64,000 nucleotides of DNA from Aquimarina spinulae. Lineage in GTDB: Bacteria > Bacteroidota > Bacteroidia > Flavobacteriales > Flavobacteriaceae. Shown in pieces: positions 1 to 9,596 of this stretch. The stretch covers positions 1,787,501-1,851,500 of the forward strand of contig NZ_CALSBP010000002.1 of the NCBI RefSeq assembly GCF_943373825.1, given 5' to 3'. The notes below the pieces were generated by a model. That model saw nothing but the letters and a program-made list of their open reading frames with translations. It made no database searches and was not told the origin of the DNA. Numbering within the stretch: position 1 is the first letter of the stretch; each line of letters starts with the position of its first letter. Made by a program: the position numbers and the translations under genes.

Positions 1-1418
1 TCGATCAGAGAAACTGATAATGTGAGAATTACAACTACAGAAACTTCTCCAAAAAATTCTCCTATACGACCATCTAAAAACAGAAAAATACCAAAAGCAA
101 GTATTGTAGTAATAATAGCGGAAATAATGGGTGGTATTACTTCCATAGTACCATCTATAGCCGCTTGTACAGGGGTTTTTCCTTTCTCATAATGTTGATA
201 GATATTTTCTGCTATAACAATACCATCATCTACCAGAATTCCAATTACGATGATCATTCCGAACAGAGATAATACATTTATAGTCACATCAAATGAACCT
301 GCAAAAATAAACATTCCCAAAAAAGCTACGGGAAGCCCAAAAGCTACCCAAAATGCTAAGCGTGTATTAAGAAATAAGGATAAAAAAGTGAGTACCAGCA
401 ACATTCCTATGATAGCATTTTCTGTAAGAAGTTCTGTACGTTGTACTAATGTAATAGATCGGTCACTAATCACATTAAGTTGTACGTTATTGTACTTCTG
501 ATTAAATTCTGCTATATACTCTTTTGCCTTTTCAGCAGAAGAAATAAGGTCTTCGGTATTTGTGCTTGTGATTTCAACATTTACAGCTAAATCTCCATTA
601 AAATAGGTAGCATTAGCGGTTTCTGAAAAACGATCACGTATCTCTGCTACATCTTTAAGACGTATCACACTTCCTGAAGCATCTGCACGTACGATTAGGT
701 TAGAAAGTTCATTACCATAATACGAACGATTATTTGCTCTAATAAGATATTCTTCTGCGTCTGTTTTTATGGTCCCCCCGGTAGTTAGAATATTGGCTCT
801 ACTTACTGCTTGTGCTACTTCGCTAAAACTAAGGTTATATGCAAGTAAGTTTTTTTCATCTATGGCTATTTCAATTTCTTCTGCAGGATAGCCACTCACA
901 GAAATTTGGGAAATCCCTTCTATCCCACGAAGATCATTTTCTACCTGTCTTGCAATCTCTTTGAGAGTAACCAATGGTATATTATCTCCGCTTATAGAGA
1001 AATTGATGGTCGGTCGAATTGCTTCTTGTTTTGCGACTACCAAAGGTTCCATACCTGTTGGAAATGAAGGTACACGATCTACTGCATTTTTTACTTCTAA
1101 CAGCATGAAATCGATGTTCTTTCCTTTTTCAATTTCAACATTTATTGTTCCGTTATTTTCTCTCGAAGTTGAGGTTACTCGCTCTACTCCATCCAATCCT
1201 TTTAGGTTATCCTCTATCTTAAGCACAATCCCTTCTTCTACTTCTAATGGAGAAGCTCCTGGATACGTAATATTTATAGTGATGTTTTTGGAATCAATTA
1301 GCGGAAAAAAGGAAGATTTTAGGGATAGTGCTCCTACAACTCCAAATGCAAAAAACGCAAGTACAATCACATTTACCGCTACGTGATATTTAATAAAAAA
1401 AGCAATAATTTTACGCAT
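1..1418 (-). CDS. RND efflux transporter, inner-membrane subunit (AcrB/MexB family), partial
   Basis: The gene starts with ATG at 1418 on the minus strand and runs off the left edge, so only about the first 472 codons are present. The translation opens with a cytoplasmic stretch and first membrane helix (MRKIIAFFIKYHVAVNVIVL), followed by the periplasmic porter region with the YPGASPLEVEE motif that marks this family, and by hydrophobic helices towards the edge. RND pumps use proton motive force to expel drugs, detergents or metals in a tripartite complex. It begins two bases after the stop of the fusion-protein gene, so the two are co-transcribed. Substrate cannot be told. The outer-membrane TolC-like partner is not in the window. 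Confidence 0.93.
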   Translation of the reverse strand, partial: MRKIIAFFIKYHVAVNVIVLAFFAFGVVGALSLKSSFFPLIDSKNITINITYPGASPLEVEEGIVLKIEDNLKGLDGVERVTSTSRENNGTINVEIEKGKNIDFMLLEVKNAVDRVPSFPTGMEPLVVAKQEAIRPTINFSISGDNIPLVTLKEIARQVENDLRGIEGISQISVSGYPAEEIEIAIDEKNLLAYNLSFSEVAQAVSRANILTTGGTIKTDAEEYLIRANNRSYYGNELSNLIVRADASGSVIRLKDVAEIRDRFSETANATYFNGDLAVNVEITSTNTEDLISSAEKAKEYIAEFNQKYNNVQLNVISDRSITLVQRTELLTENAIIGMLLVLTFLSLFLNTRLAFWVAFGLPVAFLGMFIFAGSFDVTINVLSLFGMIIVIGILVDDGIVIAENIYQHYEKGKTPVQAAIDGTMEVIPPIISAIITTILAFGIFLFLDGRIGEFFGEVSVVVILTLSVSLI

Positions 1419-1420
1419 CA

Positions 1421-2587
1421 CTATTGTTTTTTAGCTGTACTAGCAGAACTATCACTATGCACATTATTATTTTCTTTCTTTCCCTGGTAGATCTTTATCA
1501 GCATTCCTGCATATGCTCCCGGAACACTTTTAGATAAAATTATGGTCTCTTCGGGAACTCCCTTAAGTACTACTTTTTTATCAGAAAAATATACGGGTTG
1601 TACATCTATAACATCAAGAATACTATCTCTAACCACAAATATTTTGTCTCCTTCCTGAAGCAATCCTCTTTCGATTTCGATAGCATTTTCTTCTTTCTTA
1701 GCATCAAGATTGGCCTCGAGGTACATCCCTTCTCTAAGGGATGGGTCTGCTACTTCAATAAAAGTTGTAATGGTCTGGGTGGCTTGATTAACGCTACTAT
1801 TAATTCTGGACACCTTTCCTGTAAATGTCTTTGTTTTGTTAAGGTTAGAAAGTTCTACCGATTCTCCAACACGAAGCAGATCTCCATATTCCTTGCCTAT
1901 TGCAACCTGCATTTCATATACTTTGGTGTCGATGTACTCTCCTAATTTTTGTCCCTGCCGAATTAAAGTTCCTTCGGTGACCAGGGCTTCGGTAAGTACA
2001 CCATTAAAAGGGGCAGAGATGGTATATTTTGCCAATCGCTGCTCCAGGTTTTTTACATTGTAATAGGTGGTATAAATATTTCTTCCTGTTATAAAATATT
2101 TTTCTTTTTCTGAAGTAACTTCTGGTAGTTTTGGTGTGGCTTTACTCATATCAAAGGTATTGAGATACCCTTGCCATTTTTCATAAATATCTGGATAATC
2201 CAATCGCAAATCCGGCATAATAGAAGTTACCAGATTGTATAAATTACTCTTGGCAGATTGCACACTAGCATAATATTCTGATGCATCGATCCTTATCAAT
2301 GCCTGTCCTCTTTGATATTTTTGACCGGGTTTAAATAAGTGAGTTCCTCCTTTAAAAATACCTTGAACTTCGGCATATAGCTCTAACCTTCTTTTTGCTA
2401 TTAAATTACCATTTGCTGCAATTTGAATAGGAATCGTTTTGTTTTTTACAGTATCTACAAAAACAGTTTTTATCACTTTTGCAGATTTGGGTCTAAATCT
2501 TTTTTTACTGTCTATTATTTTTCTGGCACCAAAATAAGCTGCCACAATCAAAAGTATCCCTAGGATTGAAAGTATAATTTTTCTCAT
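1421..2587 (-). CDS. RND efflux membrane fusion protein (HlyD/AcrA family)
   Basis: 388 aa. An N-terminal helix (residues about 3-21) anchors the protein, followed by a beta-barrel/lipoyl half motif (NGNLIAKRRLELYAEVQG), a short helical hairpin region (about 110-180), the second lipoyl half (ISAPFNGVLTEALVTEGTLI) and a C-terminal membrane-proximal domain. This is the periplasmic adaptor that links the RND pump to an outer-membrane channel. The 2-base gap to the pump gene shows an operon with this gene first. The C-terminal tail is rich in Ser/Asn/Lys and probably disordered. An inverted repeat lies just upstream (2608-2628). Confidence 0.92.
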   Translation of the reverse strand: MRKIILSILGILLIVAAYFGARKIIDSKKRFRPKSAKVIKTVFVDTVKNKTIPIQIAANGNLIAKRRLELYAEVQGIFKGGTHLFKPGQKYQRGQALIRIDASEYYASVQSAKSNLYNLVTSIMPDLRLDYPDIYEKWQGYLNTFDMSKATPKLPEVTSEKEKYFITGRNIYTTYYNVKNLEQRLAKYTISAPFNGVLTEALVTEGTLIRQGQKLGEYIDTKVYEMQVAIGKEYGDLLRVGESVELSNLNKTKTFTGKVSRINSSVNQATQTITTFIEVADPSLREGMYLEANLDAKKEENAIEIERGLLQEGDKIFVVRDSILDVIDVQPVYFSDKKVVLKGVPEETIILSKSVPGAYAGMLIKIYQGKKENNNVHSDSSASTAKKQ

Positions 2588-2607
2588 AGTATATCGGTAA
2601 CCACACT

Positions 2608-2628
2608 TTTTGTAGAATCGCTACAAAA
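2608..2628 (-). promoter_or_regulatory. inverted repeat upstream of the efflux operon
   Basis: TTTTGTAG and CTACAAAA are separated by 5 bases, 21 bases upstream of the fusion-protein ATG. It is not followed by a clear U-tract on the minus strand, so it may be an operator or 5-prime leader hairpin of the efflux operon, or a weak terminator of the ABC-F gene. Function is inference only. Confidence 0.3.
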
Positions 2629-2766
2629 CTATCAACCACACCCTTGGGATGCAGTTAAAGAACTCATAAAAGTTAACACGAGAGACTTTTACACTATAAA
2701 ATAGGTTTAACTATATAGAGTCACGATAATAAAAATAAAAATTAGAAGACAATATAAAACAACCCC

Positions 2767-4689
2767 TTATGCATCGTTTAATGCATCCATTTCTTCTTGT
2801 AATATTTCCCAATCTTCCATTAGCGAGGATAAGAGATCTTTTTTTGCCTGGTAATTATCAAAAAAGTTGGGTTGAGCAATCGTTTCATCATAATTGACCG
2901 CCAGTTCTACATCAATTTCTTTAATTTCCCTTTCGAGCTTATTGATTTTAGATTCTATATTACTCAACTTATTGCCAAGTGATTTCACTTTTTTCTGATC
3001 CTGATAAGATTGTTTTGCTGTTTCTTTGGTATCAGAAGTTGTTTTCTCTTGCTTATCTTTCTTTTCTATATCTCTTAGATCATTTATTCTTTTTTCTTCT
3101 AAGTAGAAATTTATATCCCCGAGATATTCTTTGATTTTTTTATCCTTAAATTCATAAACTGTATTGCTTAATCCTTGCAGAAAATCTCTATCATGTGACA
3201 CCAAAATCAGGGTTCCATCAAAATTTTTCAGAGCTTCTTTTAATACATTTTTCGACTTGATGTCCAAGTGGTTTGTTGGTTCATCCATCACCAATACATT
3301 AAAAGGCTGTAAGAGCATTTTACATAGTGCTAATCGGTTTCTCTCTCCTCCAGAAAGTACTTTTACCTTTTTATCCACTTCATCACCTCTAAACAAGAAG
3401 GATCCTAACATATCCCGAACCTTGGTTCGTGTTTTTTCATCGGCTGCATGGATCATTGTGTCATGAACAGTTAATTCTCCATCTAGATATTCAGACTGAT
3501 TCTGAGCAAAATATCCTATCTGTACATTATGACCCAACTTAAACTCTCCTGTATAAGCAATTTCATCAATAATAATCTTAGCCAATGTTGATTTACCCTG
3601 ACCATTCTGACCTACAAATGCTATTTTAGATCCTCTCTCTACCAGTAAATCAATGTCCTTTAGAATTTCTTTATCACCATAACTTTTGCTTACACTATCG
3701 GCTTCAATAACTACTTTTCCTGGTTGTACATGTATAGGAAAACTAATACTCATTACTGCATTATCATCTTCATCTACTTCTATTCTATCAATCTTATCCA
3801 ATTTCTTAATTAAAGATTGTGCCATAGAAGCTTTAGAAGCTTTGGCTCTAAACTTTTCGATCAGTTTTTCGGTCTGTTCTATCTGCTTAGATTGGTTCTT
3901 TTGTGTAGCTAATTGTTGCTCTCTAATCTCTTTACGAAGCACCAAATATTTAGAATAAGGCTTGTTATAATCATAAATACGTCCCAAAGAGATTTCTATA
4001 GTTCTATTGGTTACATTATCCAGAAACATTTTATCATGCGAAACAATAACTACTACTCCGGCATAATTTTTTAAAAAATTCTCTAGCCAGATAATAGATT
4101 CTATATCTAAATGGTTTGTAGGCTCATCTAATAGTAAAATATCGTTATTCTGTAATAACAACTTTGCTAGTTCGATTCTCATACGCCATCCACCAGAGAA
4201 TGTATCTGTAAGCTTATTAAAATCTTCACGAGCAAATCCGAGGCCTTGTAAAACCCTTTCTGTCTCTCCTTGATAGTTATACCCTCCCATGATCTCATAA
4301 TGGTGTGTAAGGTCACTTAAATCGGTAATTAGCTGGTTATATTTTTCACTTTCGTAATCTGTGCGTTCTGCCAGTTGAGCATTAATTGCATCGATATCTC
4401 GTTCTGCTTTTTTAATTTCTATAAAGGCTTCATAGGCTTCTTCTAAAACTGTACGCCCAAATACAAAATCTATATCTTGCTTTAAAAAACCAATCTTCAC
4501 CTCTTTATCCATAGCTATTTGACCAGAATCTGGTTCTTGCTCTTTGGACAAAATCTTAAGCATGGTAGATTTTCCTGCACCATTCTTTCCTATCAATCCA
4601 ACTCGATCCCCTGCATTTAATCTGAAGCTTATTTCTTCAAAAAGGTATTCTCCTCCAAACGAAATCGATAAGTTATGTATGTTTAACAT
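2767..4689 (-). CDS. ABC-F family ATP-binding protein (Uup/YheS-like)
   Basis: 640 aa with two ATP-binding cassettes and no membrane segments. The first cassette has Walker A GKNGAGKST (residues 34-42), signature FSGGWRMR and DEPTNHLD; the second has GQNGQGKST (about 364-372), signature LSGGERNR and DEPTNHLD. A charged linker joins the two, and the C-terminal 100 residues are a Lys/Glu-rich coiled coil. ABC-F proteins act on ribosomes (translation factors or antibiotic protection) rather than in transport. Length and the C-terminal coiled coil resemble Uup. There is no sign that it is a resistance variant. It is divergent from the DUF983 gene. Confidence 0.93.
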   Translation of the reverse strand: MLNIHNLSISFGGEYLFEEISFRLNAGDRVGLIGKNGAGKSTMLKILSKEQEPDSGQIAMDKEVKIGFLKQDIDFVFGRTVLEEAYEAFIEIKKAERDIDAINAQLAERTDYESEKYNQLITDLSDLTHHYEIMGGYNYQGETERVLQGLGFAREDFNKLTDTFSGGWRMRIELAKLLLQNNDILLLDEPTNHLDIESIIWLENFLKNYAGVVVIVSHDKMFLDNVTNRTIEISLGRIYDYNKPYSKYLVLRKEIREQQLATQKNQSKQIEQTEKLIEKFRAKASKASMAQSLIKKLDKIDRIEVDEDDNAVMSISFPIHVQPGKVVIEADSVSKSYGDKEILKDIDLLVERGSKIAFVGQNGQGKSTLAKIIIDEIAYTGEFKLGHNVQIGYFAQNQSEYLDGELTVHDTMIHAADEKTRTKVRDMLGSFLFRGDEVDKKVKVLSGGERNRLALCKMLLQPFNVLVMDEPTNHLDIKSKNVLKEALKNFDGTLILVSHDRDFLQGLSNTVYEFKDKKIKEYLGDINFYLEEKRINDLRDIEKKDKQEKTTSDTKETAKQSYQDQKKVKSLGNKLSNIESKINKLEREIKEIDVELAVNYDETIAQPNFFDNYQAKKDLLSSLMEDWEILQEEMDALNDA

Positions 4690-4694
4690 CTGCT

Positions 4695-4727
4695 TTTGAA
4701 TATTTTGTGCAAAGATGATTAATTTTG
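4695..4727 (+). promoter_or_regulatory. promoter of the DUF983 gene
   Basis: A TTTG (4695-4698) and a TAATTTTG (4720-4727, fits TAnnTTTG) are separated by 21 bases, matching the -33/-7 promoter of Bacteroidota. The ATG of the DUF983 gene follows 19 bases downstream. Confidence 0.5.
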
Positions 4728-4746
4728 CGTTAGAATAAAAACGCTC

Positions 4747-5133
4747 ATGAACTTCTTAAAAGGAACAAAAATTTATAGCATTATAACTGGTAGCTGCCCT
4801 GTATGCCAGGAAGAAAGTATGTATAAGGAATCGAATCCTTATAAATTAAGCCAAACTTTAAAAATGCAGGACCGTTGTAGTCATTGTGGCACCAAATACA
4901 AAATAGAACCTTCTTTTTTTTATGGAGCTATGTATGTGAGTTATCCTGTAGGGATTGCTTTTGCGGTTGCAGCTTTTGTGATTAGTAATCTCATTTTTAA
5001 GCTGGATCTAGTGGCTACTTTTATTATAATTTCTATAACGATGATTGCTTTTTTGCCTGTTATTTTAAGGTTATCCCGAAATATATGGATCAACTTTTTT
5101 ATGCACTACAAAAAAGAAGAGCATTCTTCATAG
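4747..5133 (+). CDS. DUF983 family membrane protein with zinc-ribbon Cys pairs
   Basis: 128 aa. Two CxxC pairs (GSCPVCQEE and DRCSHCGTKY) form a likely zinc ribbon, followed by the family motif EPSFFYGAMYVSY and two membrane helices (about 65-85 and 90-107). DUF983 proteins have no established function. A second family member lies at 56300-56713. The 3-prime end overlaps the convergent FAD oxidoreductase gene by 6 bases. Confidence 0.85.
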   Translation: MNFLKGTKIYSIITGSCPVCQEESMYKESNPYKLSQTLKMQDRCSHCGTKYKIEPSFFYGAMYVSYPVGIAFAVAAFVISNLIFKLDLVATFIIISITMIAFLPVILRLSRNIWINFFMHYKKEEHSS

Positions 5134-6174
5134 GTCACTATACCGTTTACAATCTATTTCTTTGTCTAAAGAAGTTCCTTTTTCTATATGTTTATATAGT
5201 TCTTTTGCCATAGTAGGAGCCAAGAGTATGCCTCTACTCCCCATACCATTTAAAATATGCACATTAGCATATCTGGCATGTGTTCCTATCAAAGGTCTTC
5301 GATCTCTTACTGTAGGACGTATTCCTGCTACCTGATCTACTACCTTGTAGGGCACTTTTAAAAATTTTTCCAGCTTTTTTTGCAATTCCTCCCTGGCAGT
5401 AGTTGTTATTTCGGGAGATTTATCCTCGTTATTATATGTTGCCCCTACTTTATATAAATCCTCTCCCAGCGGGATAATAAATATCGAAGATTTTATTGCT
5501 TCCTTTTGCTTAAGTGCTTCAGACTTAATAATAATATATTCACCTTTATTACCATATAATGGCAGATCATTAAAAAATGGATTCTTTTTTACTCCATACC
5601 CCTCAGCAAATACAATATGCCTGCATTTTATTTCTTTATATTGAATATAATCTTTTGCTACAGTGATTTTATCATACTCAAAGGATTCATCGATTAAAAT
5701 ATCGTTTTCTTTAAGGTTTTTTGCATAGGCAGAAAGCATATTGCTGATATCAATTTTTCCGGTATGTTTTACTTTTCCATAATGAAATGGGATATCTAGC
5801 GCCGGATTAGTATTTCGGATCAATTCTGAAGAAAGAAATTCTCCTAAAAGGGGTTTATCACAAGCTTCAAACCAGTTGTTTTGCTCCTCTACGGCATTAA
5901 ATCTTCGTAATATCGGAAGTTCTGAAACTAACGTTTTCTGGAGTTTTGTTTCTACATTTTTATAAAAAGAGACTGCTGTTTCAATTTGCTGCGAGGCTTG
6001 CCAAGCCATCGTAAAGCGCTTTAAAATTATGGGGTTATACAGACCTCCTGCTACTCTCGATGATTTCTGTGAAGCGTCTTCGAAAACTACATATGATTTG
6101 TTATGACTTTCTAATTCCTCTACAAAAGATAATCCCGATAATCCTAACCCTACAACAATATAATCTAATAGCAT
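5128..6174 (-). CDS. FAD-dependent oxidoreductase (DAO family)
   Basis: 348 aa. The N-terminus has the dinucleotide-binding motif VVGLGLSGLSF (GxGxxG, residues about 7-17), and the C-terminus has the conserved FAD-contacting stretch GIRPTVRDRRPLIG and LNGMGSRGILLAP, as in D-amino-acid-oxidase-like enzymes such as glycine oxidase, sarcosine oxidase and MnmC. The substrate is not evident: no methyltransferase half is fused to it, so it is not a full MnmC. It is a single gene with 6 bases of convergent overlap with the DUF983 gene. The 210 bases between its start and gldN hold the gldN terminator. Confidence 0.8.
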   Translation of the reverse strand: MLLDYIVVGLGLSGLSFVEELESHNKSYVVFEDASQKSSRVAGGLYNPIILKRFTMAWQASQQIETAVSFYKNVETKLQKTLVSELPILRRFNAVEEQNNWFEACDKPLLGEFLSSELIRNTNPALDIPFHYGKVKHTGKIDISNMLSAYAKNLKENDILIDESFEYDKITVAKDYIQYKEIKCRHIVFAEGYGVKKNPFFNDLPLYGNKGEYIIIKSEALKQKEAIKSSIFIIPLGEDLYKVGATYNNEDKSPEITTTAREELQKKLEKFLKVPYKVVDQVAGIRPTVRDRRPLIGTHARYANVHILNGMGSRGILLAPTMAKELYKHIEKGTSLDKEIDCKRYSDL

Positions 6175-6326
6175 TTAACTTCTTAATTTATCTAACTGGC
6201 AATACTCATTAATAAATAATACAATCATAAAATATAAGTTTGAGATTATAACCTAATTCGTAAAAATCGTTTAGATCAAATCGTTTTATGATCCCAAACT
6301 CATATTAGCATAGTTCAAAAATAACA

Positions 6327-6352
6327 AAACGCCCAACTATAGTTGGGCGTTT
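6327..6352 (-). terminator. rho-independent terminator of the gld operon
   Basis: A perfect 26-bp palindrome (arms AAACGCCCAACT / AGTTGGGCGTTT) lies 32 bases after the gldN stop. On the minus strand it is followed by a T-rich stretch (TGTTATTTTT). Confidence 0.8.
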
Positions 6353-6384
6353 CGTCTATTATTTATTGAAGAATAGTAAAGTCG

Positions 6385-7275
6385 TTAATAACTCCACATA
6401 TCCATTTCAAAATTTCGAATACTCTCCTTAATCCTTTCACTTTCAAGAAGTTGCATCAAGGCGTTATCAATAACGTAATCTTTAATTTCGCGGTCACCTT
6501 GAATATTATCTTCTTTATAAATTACAGAATTAAAGCGTCTTGCATTAAGGATATGATCATACGTAAAAGGCATTGATGTATTTTTCCTATTAAATGCCAT
6601 TGCATTATGAAATATTTCTCTGGCATCAGGATACCATATCCAGAATAATGCTACCATATCTGGTTCATCATCATCGATAAAGTTAACATCGGGTGCTACA
6701 GGTGCTAATCCAAGCAATCTGTATCTTAATTCTCCTAGTCTTTTATCAAAATACCAATATCCTCTTATTTTATATTCTGATATATCTGCAGAAGTAATAT
6801 CTCTTCTGTTAATATACTGAGGATCTACTTCTTCTCCAGCATTATACTGCTCAAATCCCAAATCGGTAGTATCGATTTTAGACATTGTAGACTGAAGATC
6901 TTCAAAAGTACGTGTCTCAGTAAAATATGAATCTGAATAAATATTTTTGATTTTTCCGTTTTTGATATTTGTCACCAATACATCATATAAAGATCGACGA
7001 TTGGCACCAATATTAAATGTATCAATAGGATAGTACAATGGGAAATTTATTCGCTCATCAAGGTCAATAGTTTCCCAAGTGGTTTTTGCCCACAATACAT
7101 CACGTTTATCTACATATCCGTACTCTAAGGGACGATCATTGTCATATAAAATCTGTTCTTGAGTTTTCTTTCCAATCTCATCAGGATTATTGGCATTTAA
7201 AACATTTGCCTGCCCGAAAGAAAGAGAAGAAACCAATAGACCAAAAACGGTTAATACAAAATTTCTCAAATTCAT
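6385..7275 (-). CDS. gldN: T9SS ring/gliding motility protein GldN
   Basis: 296 aa with a signal peptide ending near SLSFGQA. The body is the GldN/PorN family (for example YDNDRPLEYGYVDKRDVLWAK near the N-terminus and FWIWYPDAREIFH around residue 210). GldN is a periplasmic protein that forms the ring complex under the outer membrane with the lipoprotein GldK, and it is needed for type IX secretion and gliding. It is the last gene of gldKLMN, 19 bases after gldM, and is followed by a strong terminator. Confidence 0.95.
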   Translation of the reverse strand: MNLRNFVLTVFGLLVSSLSFGQANVLNANNPDEIGKKTQEQILYDNDRPLEYGYVDKRDVLWAKTTWETIDLDERINFPLYYPIDTFNIGANRRSLYDVLVTNIKNGKIKNIYSDSYFTETRTFEDLQSTMSKIDTTDLGFEQYNAGEEVDPQYINRRDITSADISEYKIRGYWYFDKRLGELRYRLLGLAPVAPDVNFIDDDEPDMVALFWIWYPDAREIFHNAMAFNRKNTSMPFTYDHILNARRFNSVIYKEDNIQGDREIKDYVIDNALMQLLESERIKESIRNFEMDMWSY

Positions 7276-7294
7276 AACTACGTAAGTTTATTTT

Positions 7295-8842
7295 TTAATT
7301 CGTTAACTCAATAATAACCGGAGATATTTTTTTCAATTTATATCCAGAGCTATTAGCTAACCGTGCTTTTATATCAATAATTTGAACAGAAGAACCTCTT
7401 TTTGCTTTACGCAAAGCTGATTTTGCTTTAGCATTAAGCCTTCCTCCAGGAACACTTACAGTTGGCTGTCCTTCTACTTTAAATTTAAATCCAGTAACTT
7501 TCAATTTAATATCAAAGTCAAAATCAGGCAGAATAGCACCTACAGATGAAATTTCTAAGGCATTTCTTGCCATTTTGATTGCTCCATCTTCACCACGTAC
7601 TGTTCCTACAGGTCTTGGTATACCTTTAATTCTAAATTTCTTACTATCACTTACTGTAGTACCATTTGCTAGTTTACCACTAACTTTGATATTAACTTCA
7701 CGAGCTTTTACAGCAGTAACATTCATCATATATTTTCCTGCTCCTCCAACTTTTCTTAATCCAGGGGCAGAAGCATTTACAGCTGGTACACCAGGAATAG
7801 AAATTGTCATTGGGTTATTAACTCCACGATACACCACATTCATTTTATCTGCAGAAATTACAGCAGAATTTGGTCTAGGAATTACAGTATATGAACTCTT
7901 AATCGGAATCGTTACTGTAGAATCTCCTTCTTTAAATTGAAGTTCTCCAGCCACATCTCTTTCTCCAACATTTCCTGCAGGGAAATCTAACATAATTTGT
8001 CCGTTTGTAACTTCTGTTTGCTCTTTACCATTAACCGTTACTTTGGTTGGTTTTAGTGTAGCATCAAAACGTCCAAGAACGATTCTACCTTTAAAACTTT
8101 CTCCACTAAAGAAAGCTGTTTTATCTGCAACTACAATCGCCTCATAGTTACTAAAAGAAAGTTCAGATGCTTGTTGTCCAGCTAATAAAGCTGAAAGCAC
8201 TTTACTTTCTGTTGTTTTAACATCGGCTTGCATTTGAGTAAGCTTAGTTAAAGAAGCAACCAAAGGAAATCCTTCAAAGTTATAGTTTAACCATTTTTTA
8301 GTTACTCCTGATCTGTCTTTTACATCATTTGTAGAAAAGGTTTTAATCACATCATCAGCAACCGAAGCATCTACTTCTTTTACTTCTTTGATTGCAGCAG
8401 ATACACCATCTCTGTATTTTGTGATTTTATCCAAAAATTCCTGAGCCCCGGCAGTAACCTTACCACCTTCAAAAAACTTTTGGTCTAATCTATCTGGTCT
8501 ATCCATAGTTTCATAATCCGTAGGATCTTCTCTATCGTCAACCAATTCTGCTTTAAGTTGATCTAGATATGAGTTAAACTCATTAGATAAAACACTTATC
8601 TGATCTGCTTTTTCTTTTAATGGGGTATATTTTTCTGGCTGTTCTGAAACCTTTTCGGCCAGACCTGCCATAAATCCAGTATTTCGTTGAGTAGCCAACT
8701 CATTTGATTCTGTCAATTTTTCTGACATTAAACCAAATGCAGTTAATACTTCTTTTGACATATTTAATGCCATCATCGCGATGAAAACCAAGTACATCAG
8801 GTTAATCATCTTCTGCCTTGGGGATAATTTTCCTCCTGCCAT
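7295..8842 (-). CDS. gldM: T9SS motor/gliding motility protein GldM
   Basis: 515 aa. A single N-terminal membrane helix (about residues 12-30, LMYLVFIAMMALNMSKEV) is followed by a long periplasmic part: a helical domain (to about 220) and then the Ig-like domains of the GldM family. With GldL it forms the proton-driven rotary motor of the type IX secretion system, and its periplasmic arm reaches the GldK-GldN ring. It lies 49 bases after gldL and 19 before gldN. Full length for the family. Confidence 0.96.
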   Translation of the reverse strand: MAGGKLSPRQKMINLMYLVFIAMMALNMSKEVLTAFGLMSEKLTESNELATQRNTGFMAGLAEKVSEQPEKYTPLKEKADQISVLSNEFNSYLDQLKAELVDDREDPTDYETMDRPDRLDQKFFEGGKVTAGAQEFLDKITKYRDGVSAAIKEVKEVDASVADDVIKTFSTNDVKDRSGVTKKWLNYNFEGFPLVASLTKLTQMQADVKTTESKVLSALLAGQQASELSFSNYEAIVVADKTAFFSGESFKGRIVLGRFDATLKPTKVTVNGKEQTEVTNGQIMLDFPAGNVGERDVAGELQFKEGDSTVTIPIKSSYTVIPRPNSAVISADKMNVVYRGVNNPMTISIPGVPAVNASAPGLRKVGGAGKYMMNVTAVKAREVNIKVSGKLANGTTVSDSKKFRIKGIPRPVGTVRGEDGAIKMARNALEISSVGAILPDFDFDIKLKVTGFKFKVEGQPTVSVPGGRLNAKAKSALRKAKRGSSVQIIDIKARLANSSGYKLKKISPVIIELTN

Positions 8843-8891
8843 ATTCTTTTTAGATTTTGGTAGTTATTATAAAATATTTAATTAAAAAATG

Positions 8892-9518
8892 TTAACTTCT
8901 GTTCATTGCAGTTAACATACCACCATATACTCCATTAAGCGAAGAAAGGTTACTAGCAAGGCTTTCCATTTGACTTTGAAGCTTAGTTGCATTTTCGGCA
9001 ATAGCCTGGTTAGCTTCAGCCTGACGTGCAGAAGATTCTAACTGAACTTTGTATAAGCTATTTAAAGATTCAAGGTGCGACGCTGCACTTGCCATCTCTT
9101 CACTATATTTTTTAGTTCCTTCTATAGCATCTGTTGTTGGGCCAAGGTTTCTTGCTGCTCCTTCAAAATTACGAATACTATCACCAAGACTACTCATAAG
9201 ATTAGTATCGAGTCTAGCTTCCTTAAGCATATCGTCTAATTTTTGAGACAATAATCCTTCTGGAGTTTCTTTCTCTTTTTTGTCTTTTTTGTTTCCTCCT
9301 GCTAATTCAGGATACACTAGAGACCAATCTAGATCATTATCTACAGGTTCGAATGCAGAAACAGTAAATACTAATGCTTCTGTGATCAAACCAACAATAA
9401 GCATTTCATTACCAAATGGCCAGTGCATAATTTTAAAAAGTGCACCTAATATTACAACGGCTGCTCCCAGACCGTAGACCATGTTCATTAATTTCTTGCT
9501 TGCTTTTGAATTTGCCAT
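8892..9518 (-). CDS. gldL: T9SS motor/gliding motility protein GldL
   Basis: 208 aa. Two membrane helices lie at about residues 13-31 and 37-57 (LGAAVVILGALFKIMHW and MLIVGLITEALVF), then a cytoplasmic part with coiled-coil heptads (about 95-200). A Glu within helix 2 (residue 47, GLITEALVF) corresponds to the conserved intramembrane Glu proposed to carry protons in the GldL-GldM motor. It sits between gldK and gldM. Confidence 0.96.
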   Translation of the reverse strand: MANSKASKKLMNMVYGLGAAVVILGALFKIMHWPFGNEMLIVGLITEALVFTVSAFEPVDNDLDWSLVYPELAGGNKKDKKEKETPEGLLSQKLDDMLKEARLDTNLMSSLGDSIRNFEGAARNLGPTTDAIEGTKKYSEEMASAASHLESLNSLYKVQLESSARQAEANQAIAENATKLQSQMESLASNLSSLNGVYGGMLTAMNRS

Positions 9519-9596
9519 AATAAATTTGTTTTGTTTTTTTTAAATCTTAAGTTTTAAAAAAGGGTTAGTAATTAAGTTGATAGAAAATTTTGGGAC

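Noticed and set aside
961..1386. 141-aa plus-strand open frame
   Set aside because: Shadow of the RND pump gene, whose minus-strand frame is clearly coding to the window edge.
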